From Ceratothoa steindachneri (lineage: Eukaryota; Arthropoda; Malacostraca; Isopoda; Cymothoidae), in the NCBI GenBank assembly GCA_963969495.1, contig OZ018317.1, forward strand, positions 222,716,235 through 222,780,234: a stretch of DNA of 64,000 nt. Reading direction: 5' to 3'. Below are positions 56,770-64,000 of this stretch, one piece after another. The translations under genes were made by a program, and so were the position numbers. The notes beneath the pieces are model-generated. The model was given only the letters and a program-made list of their open reading frames with translations. It searched no databases and was not told the DNA's origin. Every line of letters begins with the position of its first letter. Position 1 is the first letter of the stretch.

Positions 56770-59700
56770 ATAGGTGAGGTATTATATTTATACCTACTAT
56801 GGATTTAGTATGTATTTAACACACATTTTTTTATATATATAGAATTGTAGAGGAGCAAAATATCAAAAATAATGACAATAATATATTCATTAGTTTTAAA
56901 GTTATAATTGATTTCCTTTCTTGCTCTCAAAGAAATTGGCGGCTGAAATTTGGTCGCCCACAATGTTTAAATTATTATACCTACACAAAAACTTCCTTTT
57001 TGAAATTGCTGTCATGTCATTTTATAAATTTTATACATCAAACTATCCAAAAAAATGACAAGGTTTTGCCACCCGAGATTGTACCAAGTTCGTAAAGGCC
57101 GATGGACTAGTTTTGGAACATGAGAGAAAGCCCTCCATTTTTCTTTCTCGTGAAGAACATATCTGAACTTTCACATTTTCCTAGGAAGAAAAAATCAGGC
57201 CATCTTTCTATTTAATACGCAAACCACATTTATTTAACGGTAATATCACCCACCTATTAATGCGGTAGATATATTTCCTTAAGGCGAACTTCTCAGAATC
57301 GGCCTTGCTTCTAGCTACGATAGATTTTCAATACCCTTGTTTGAGGTTCTGTTTGTTCAGACCACTTATGCCGCGCGCGCGATCACCCCTTCATTAAAAT
57401 CCGTCCAAGAAACCCTTGAGGCTTGGAATGAAAAATTACTTGAATCTTTTGCCTCAAAGTTTTTAAATGATGACGAGAATTCAAAACTTGGATTTTCAAA
57501 TATTGAATTTTTCTTCGATATTTTTCTATTTTGGAACAAACAGGGGAGGAGGAGGGGGGCCTTCTTTGAGGAATTTGATGGATAAAGAGTGAATGTAATG
57601 GGTATGAAAACGCAAAAACTTCGAGGACGATTAAAGATTTGTCACGGAATTCTCGGCAACTAACAAGGAACAGTGCCCGTAAAAACCCATACACTTGCAG
57701 TTCAAAGCAGCATACGATGTCATCATTCTGACACACAACCGAACTACATCTAAACGGAATAGGGGTGTGTAACGTTTCACTATTCAATGAAGGGGAAAGT
57801 TATGGCGTCAAATTTAAGTGTGTTTACCACTTTACTCCGGGATCCGTTTCGGGAATAAGGCATGGAAATGTCAAAATTTTCCTAAGTTTACAAAACAATG
57901 GATTCAATTGTTCTTTCATACGTCTCTTTCCATTTATCGTTCATATCACTACGAGTATAATATGGAATACAGCATGAGGTATCCTAAAACGCGTGGTGTT
58001 GTTGCTTGGGCATTAAGTGCTAAAAGACATAAAGAAGGATAAATGAATCCATTTTTTGTGAACTTTCAAAATAATAGAAATTTTCATAGCTGATACTCAG
58101 AAGTAATTGATCGTCAATTGGTAAACACACCTGAATTTGATGGCTTTATATACATGTGAAGCTGAGTCTCAGGGCGAACTCTTTCTGTTTGGGGATCGTA
58201 TTTATCTAGGCGCCTGGCCTAGGACCAGGACTGTAGGCCTGGGGTATCATACCCTGAGAAATGCAACCCGGTAAAATCCTCGCTGATATGGCACCCATAA
58301 AAGGTCCTCCATAAGAATGCAACTCCTTAAATTCGATGGGTCGCCATTTCTTAAGGTTTTTTCAGAAAGATTTCAATGGCACTCTTGTCACTAATGGTAC
58401 CAGTTTGTTAACATTTGGGGTATAAATAAATGGGTTTGATTTAATCTCCTCTACCAATATATTGGGTGAGTTGGATCTAACGAGGATTTTCGATTTCTTA
58501 GCAGAAATCCATCTTCGAAATCAGTCCACCTAATGTGTGTTAAATTGAGAAAGTGACTGCAAAGATAAATAGCAGAGAAATTGAAATTAAGATCCTATAC
58601 AGGTTTAAAAATATGAAAATAATGAAACCCAGAATTATATCATCAAAAAGAATATGTTCAGGTTTAATTTTGAGTTCTTCTCTCATATTAAATCCATCGC
58701 AAATTTTAGGTTATGATTGCTATCAATTTAAAAAATAATTTATTCTTTTATTGCGTGTTTTCCTTTTACTTCTAGCCAAAAAGAAACGTAGTAAAGCAAG
58801 GAACACGCAGACGTAGGAGACGGAGAAAAGGTAAAGTGCGTAGGGCAATCTTTTCAATTGAATTTTAGGTTGTCTGCTTGGGGTCGAAATTGAAGGCACT
58901 TCCTTCTCAGATTGCAGTTGATCGCCGAACGTTTCCTTCAGAATGATATTGGCTTACGCTCAGAACGAGAACAGTGTCGTCTTTCATTGGTAAACGCTAC
59001 AATTTTCCTTATCCTTAGAAGGAAAATTGAAAATTTCCAGAAGTAAATGTAGGTAGGGTAATGCGAGAGAGGGTAGATATGTTGTTGATAAAGATATGCT
59101 ATTCTACCATTATTAATACAACCTAACGTTATTGTTATTTATTTTTATTATATTCTTTCTTTATTTTCGTTTTATTTTACTCCGTCGACCTCCGTATTTT
59201 CTCTCTAAAAATATGAGTTTATCTAAAATCACTTCATTCTCCTTTCACGGATTCTTGCTTTGGTATTGTCTAAAGAGCCTAAATTATATTAAAATTTAAA
59301 GTATTGTTTGGGAGTGTTTTGGCTTCCGTTAAATTAAAATGCATTTGGAAACTAAATTTTGGGGAGTTTCATTGCATCTGTTCTTCAGCCAAAATCTTTT
59401 CTCGTGCATATATGCTGACATTCGCAATTATTCAAAAAGGCATTGTTTATTCTTCTCACTTCTAAATTGTTTGAAAATTTACTTAGAGTTTATTTTTAAA
59501 ATTAAATCCTTATTATCTCGCAATAAGTATTTTTCTTCTATTTAATCAGTAGATTCTCTCAAGTTTTAGTTCCTTTTCAGTAAAATGATGGAACTAAATT
59601 AGCGTTGCCCATACGAAAAAGAAAAAGGTTTTCTGGAAGATTCACGACTGATTTTTATGCCTTCGAGCTGTTTTCTATCGGTTGTTCTGAGCATCTTCAG

Positions 59701-60600
59701 ATATTTCGTGGACAAGAAACTTCCCTAGCTCTGGTCTCCTTAGTGCTGAACTACATTATTTGTATTATTTTTTTCCCATATAAATTGGAGTTATGGGAAT
59801 TTGCTAATTTTTATTTCACCCTTAGCAATTCTCATTAATACTCCTCTTATGATTTTTTGAAGAATCAATTCACTATTTCAAAGTGCAAGGGTTATAAAGA
59901 GTTTAAGAATAAAATATTTCCCTTAACTCTTTCCTCAATATTTAATCCACCACACAATTAATTTCAAAATACCTGTTCGTAATTGAAGTATTTTATTCCT
60001 ACTATCCCCTCCCACAATTTCCACCAGAAGTACCATAAATAGTGAAAATCTATTGCAACAAACGCCAACCACTTTTAATCTTCTAAATGACCTAATATTG
60101 AATATTCTTTCTCATAAAACCGATCTTACTAAGTTGCCAACAACGATTTTTGTTGAACCATGATTTGGTGGTTGCAAAATAAATCGATTGAAAAATCAAG
60201 CCATAGACTTGAGATTTTTCTAATTTAGGACAGATTTTAATATTTTGTCACCACATTTCGTTTCCTTAATTTTATTTTGGGGGTTGTTCCCACCTTGCCC
60301 TTTTGTCGTCAACCCCTTTTTTATTTTACACTTTATCTATGCATTACAATTTCTATTCCTTTTTATTTTATTTTTATCCTTTTCGGCCCAAAAGACCGAT
60401 TCTGGTTTGGACGCTTCTTCCTCGCCTTTAAGAAATATTTATCGACGAACACAGAAATAACAACACTTATCCCGTGTAATTATTATGACAAATCAAATCG
60501 TACATTAGTAAATTTGGCCATTTTACTAAAAGGATGAAAGAACATGGAGCTAATATTTGGAGAAATGCGGTTATAAAACCCTTATTCATCGTGGTGACCA
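56770..60600. other. Non-coding stretch
   Basis: AT-rich DNA. Open frames at 57337-57585 and 58553-58738 have no family features. A GC-richer patch (58180-58330) holds GGCCTAGGACCAGG-type sequence I cannot assign. No hairpins or TIR pairs caught my eye. Confidence 0.35.
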
Positions 60601-60601
60601 A

Positions 60602-61088
60602 TGTAAATTGAAGCTAGTGCGGTACGAATGTATACTCGAAATTGCCACGACAAACATCAACTCTGGTATATGTCTACCACTGTTCGACGGTGGCTGTATT
60701 TAGTCCGTAAGGTGAACCAGAGTGTAAAGTTACCGTAAGTCATATGATTACTGCTATTGAATGACAGCAGCTGTATGTAAATCGGTAGGATAAGCATGGG
60801 AGGGATCAGTAGAGCGAGGATAATTAGACATTCTGGGTTTTATCGTTCTAACTATAACGTCTAATAAATTTATTCGGCTTATTTTAATATAATAAAAACA
60901 ATTTTTAGTATATGTAAATATAACAAATTAATTATTTCCTATGATGAGTCGTAATAATATGCATAAAGATATTGTAAATGAGGTTAATATTTATTTATAA
61001 TTGATAACTCAAATATTTTAAATTTGGCTTGGATAAAAATAAGAAATTGATGATTATTAGTTATCCCAAAATATATAATTACTACACA
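60602..61088 (-). mobile_element. Gypsy LTR (487 bp)
   Basis: On the minus strand the pol end is followed by a polypurine tract GGTGGGGGAG (61098-61089) and then TGTGTAGTAATTATA, a TG-starting LTR. The same strand reaches CTTCAATTTACA (ending at 60602) followed by TTGGTCACCACGATG, which looks like a tRNA primer-binding site. The interval is thus TG...CA, 487 bp. If correct, sequence below 60602 is internal DNA of a second element in the same orientation, because a 3' LTR should be followed by host DNA. Confidence 0.55.
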
Positions 61089-61149
61089 CTCCCCCACCAG
61101 AGAGAAAAATCATAAGATTCTGAACGACACGGCTTTACGGTAAACTTTG

Positions 61150-61835
61150 GTAGATGGCATCCTTTTTTCTAGTATTTTTTCAAAAATGTAGGCTTGAGAC
61201 GATCAATAGAAACTTTATTGACTTTTGAACATTTTGGAATCAAGAAGGATTTGTATGTACGTCGTAGAATTTCGTAGTGACTGCCATATGGACACAAGTA
61301 GTTTCCTGGGATCTGGCACTCGAATGAAGATGTATGTAAATACAAGATTCAAGAGCTAGCGAAACAAAAACAACCTTTAGTTTGGTCAACCAAAGAGAAA
61401 CAAGCAAATGATATCGCATGAGAGAGGACATAATTTGAGCAAACTCCGTTGGATATCATTTTCTATTCTCAAACTGCAGTCCTTGATCGATAATGACTTT
61501 CGTGGTTAGGCCAAATCGCGGTATCCTGGCATGCTAAAAGCTCTTGCAACCGCATCCGTTCGAATATCAGAGAACGGAATGGCTTTATGCGTTTTAGACA
61601 AACGATCAATACAAGTAATGAGGTAGCGTTGGCCTTGAGGTATTAGAAGATGGACAACGATGTAATTACGCATCGAATGCCAAACGAAACGTGAAGATAC
61701 CAAATGTTGAGATGCACGGATTCCAGGATGTGAGAGATTGTGGAGATTTGAAAACTGCTTGTCTGTGATGTGCGGAAAAAATAGGAAGGATGGATTCCGT
61801 TGATACGTCAAAGTACAATGGTGCAGATAACCCAT
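61150..61835 (-). pseudogene. Ty3/Gypsy integrase C-terminal region
   Basis: Minus strand. The N-terminal HHCC region reads LHNLSHPGIRASQHLVSSRF then VWHSMRNYI (61745-61660). A deletion then removes the Cys pair and the first catalytic region. Next comes GQRYLITCIDRLSKTHKAIP and SDIRTDAVARAF (61640-61530), the core stretch around the D of CIDR. The pol C-terminus is legible in another frame: SHYEILRRTYKSFLIPK, then NKVSIDRLKPTFLKKY (61285-61160; family GPYxVLxRxxKxFxIxxxG...VSIDRLKPAF). Integrase joins element cDNA to host DNA. This copy is deleted and frameshifted. Confidence 0.85.
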
Positions 61836-61839
61836 ATAT

Positions 61840-62330
61840 GCTCACATTTTTGAGAGATAGTGAGTGAGTGGAATCTTCTTTGAATAGGCACAGATCTATG
61901 GGGAGGGCTGAGGAAGCTGTAGCCCTACCCCCCTAAAATTATCCTTTCATTAGCGCATAGTCAAAAGCTAAGCAACTTCATTAAGCTTCCCCCACAATGA
62001 CACGATTAAGTCATTGTGTTGATTGAATTCATAGCGGTTATTGCCATCTTTCTTAAGGATGGGAGTAACTCGGATGCGACGGTGGAACTCCTACTGATTG
62101 GAATCCGAGATCGCGCGGAGTCGGTTCTAGCCCACATCGTATAGTCGAGCCGAGCCGAGTCTGGCCCTGCAGTATCTTACTGTCGATCTCGTCTCAGCAT
62201 AAGCTATTATCGGTGAATTAGAGACGTATCTTAATAAGAACCGGAAAAGTGCAATGATCAGCTTCCACGACGTATGTATTCGAGAATACAAAGGAGCTCC
62301 TCGAAGAGATAGGCTCGTCACATGACACCA
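61840..62330. other. Mixed debris between Gypsy and hAT fragments
   Basis: 61890-62000 has GC-rich edges (GGGAGGGCTGAGGAAGCTGTAGCCC, CTTCCCCCAC) reminiscent of hAT subterminal runs such as those at 26360 and 27050. 62010-62160 on the minus strand could be Gypsy RT debris but is too short to call. Confidence 0.25.
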
Positions 62331-62395
62331 TTTCTGTGCCTCGAGGTTTTAGGCGTCAAACGCAGTGAGCGAACGTACCCTAGCAGACAGCCGAG

Positions 62396-62733
62396 GAATA
62401 TTACCGCCGATCTGTCTATGTCCGTTCATTGACCAGGTGTTGAATAAGCTCCAGATCCGGTTTGAGGACGACAATAATCAGGTCGTTTTCAACATCAAAC
62501 ATCTGCTTAGCGGAATCCTCTCAGATCTTGCTGCATTAAGGCGGAAGGAAATTGCTCGCTTTCGTCAACAACCAAGTTTGACTCCATTTGAGATGCCTTG
62601 CCCACACCCATATCCAAATGTATCCGAACCTTGCTGGCTCCTCCAATTTCTGATCACTAGCCTATTCTCGAAAAGAGAGGTCGAGCGTTCATTTTCAGTA
62701 CTAAAAACGACTGAAAATGTACTTAAAATATAG
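62396..62733 (+). pseudogene. hAT transposase C-terminal fragment
   Basis: Plus strand, open to the stop at 62731. It reads YxxxF-like CLCPFIDQVLNKLQIRFEDD, then NVSEPCWLLQFLITSLFSKR and EVERSFSVLKTTENVL. This matches the hAT dimerisation domain (PNxxxLLxxxLTLPVTxxxxERSFSxLKRIKTYLR) preceded by FIDxLxxRF. It is a different hAT lineage from the ZMYM1-like copy at 39726. The rest of the transposase is absent. Confidence 0.75.
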
Positions 62734-62739
62734 GGTGGA

Positions 62740-64000
62740 TCAAAAGCGCCTCAACGGCCTGGCGCTGATCGATGTACACAACAAAATTGATGTTAGAACT
62801 GATAGCATGATCAATGTATTTGCCAAAATTAACAGAATGTTGATGTTCATGTGAAATATCGTAACAAATTGAACCAAAATAACACTAATCTGAATGGATA
62901 AGTGCTCTAAAAAAAGCACTGTTGTTGTATAGTTATTATCTCTCTTTATGGAAAAGTCCGAAATGACAGTGGTCAAATAACCGGGTTTTAAGGGGAAGGG
63001 GGGGGCCCTAAGCTAGTGGGATATCTGCAAGCCATGCAAGACTACAGATAATTATACAAAACTACAAAAAAAATAACGAGCGCCTAAAGATACTGCCAGA
63101 CTGCTTACAGAAATAAGGAGAAACTCATGAAAGGTTACCTAGAAGCGAAAGCTCTGAAACTAAAAACCATCGTTTTCCTGAATTTAAAGCTCTACCCCCA
63201 AAAAGAATTAGTTAATTTTACAACAGTAAATAACGTCAAAATTATTATCTAAATATCTTGTAACATTAAATAATAAACAGCTAAGTTATATTTTTTTTCA
63301 AATTCCTGACACTTTCTTTATCAATTTTTATTTGTATGACTACGAGTCGCCAAATCATTGGTTTCTTTCCGTTAATTTGAGAAACTTTATAACCGTTTTA
63401 TAAAGAAACAAAAGGAAGGAATTTGATAATTTTGGTTGTATAAGTACAAAAATCGGTGTAGAAATCTCTAACTAAATTACAATCCCATTTATTTTATATA
63501 TTTAATATTAATTCGGTTTACTTGTTAAGTTTGAAGAAAAATTTGTGATTTGAGCATAAAAATGAGAGAAATGGTGCTCTTTGGTAACCAGTGAAGGGAT
63601 ATCTCCAGAAACTTCCATGTCGGTTAATTAAATATTTACACTTAGCCATTAAATGCCTTAAATCTTATAGAACAACAATTAATATAATTGATTTGTTTTT
63701 TCTGTTAATATCAAGTTATCTAAAAATAAAACAAAAACATTTATTATAAATTAAACTATAATAAACTTCTATTTTAAAGTGTTAAACGCTTTAAATTTGA
63801 ATCCATCTTGTCGGAAAAATATATTAAAGAAAACTTATTAAATCTTATTGAATTGCTTATGCATAATAATAAAACAATTGTAAGATTCACTAATAACATA
63901 AACAAAATTGTAGAATTAATTAATGTAAGTAGAGTGTATAAATTTAATACTATTTGAACTTATATCGAATGTATATAAATTAATTCAATTTGTAATCTGT
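62740..64000. other. Non-coding AT-rich end of window
   Basis: Very AT-rich. A G-run (62995-63006) is present near the left. No recognised protein or RNA gene. Confidence 0.4.

Noticed and set aside
57337..57585. 82-codon open frame starting MFEVLFVQ
   Set aside because: No family features, no splice signals that convince me, and the opposite strand is open as well.
58770..58850. Arg/Lys-rich stretch as a possible exon
   Set aside because: Low-complexity basic codons, with a stop soon after and no splice context or family match.

Overview
The window looks like non-coding, repeat-filled DNA from an animal genome, most probably an arthropod. The base composition is AT-rich, microsatellites are abundant, and nearly all coding signal comes from decayed transposable elements. 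I can support only one host-gene feature: a 125-bp exon on the minus strand (9113-9237) with clean splice signals, encoding a neuronal-calcium-sensor segment most like Kv channel-interacting proteins (KChIP). Much of the window may therefore be intron or flank of that gene. No rRNA, functional tRNA, CRISPR array or bacterial-type operon was seen.

Layout. 1-720: degenerate tandem repeats. About 960-1232: a tRNA-like SINE head. 2270-3526: a full-length but dead mariner with TIRs and TA duplications. 3755-6380: a roughly 2.2-kb interval bracketed by two 200-bp inverted repeats and holding TA/GA/TG microsatellites, two large hairpins (one with hammerhead-ribozyme-like cores), a decayed ORF of an unnamed family and a 155-bp hAT MITE. 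9113-9237: the KChIP exon. 12.2-14.6 kb and 16.2-20.2 kb: two related Jockey/CR1-like LINEs on the minus strand, the first showing two gag-like regions in tandem. 21.5-28.3 kb: mixed debris, namely a possible Gypsy protease fragment with a minisatellite, two perfect hairpins, a Tc1 fragment, a CR1-like endonuclease fragment interrupted by a SINE, a DD37D mariner-type copy, a hAT MITE with a perfect 8-bp duplication, and a Merlin fragment.

30.4 kb: a 29-bp minisatellite. 31.9-35.5 kb: a decayed copy of an I-type LINE. 35.8-36.8 kb: a second DD37D copy in opposite orientation. 37.7-39.5 kb: two 151-bp direct repeats, about 97% identical, around a Rex1/Babar-like reverse transcriptase fragment, a LINE type I associate mainly with fishes. 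39.7-42.65 kb: a ZMYM1-like hAT transposase. 44.9-51.3 kb: the best-preserved element, an I-type LINE with gag, endonuclease, RT, RNase H and an A-rich tail. 52.4 kb: a possible LTR. 56 kb: a Tc1 transposase remnant. 60.6-61.8 kb: Gypsy integrase, polypurine tract and an LTR. 62.4 kb: another hAT C-terminal fragment.

Apart from the exon, nothing here needs to be working together: it is a layered transposon graveyard. The mix of arthropod-like elements with fish-type repeats would fit a fish-associated invertebrate such as a parasitic crustacean. That is inference only, from element types read by eye. All boundaries without stated TIRs or duplications are approximate.
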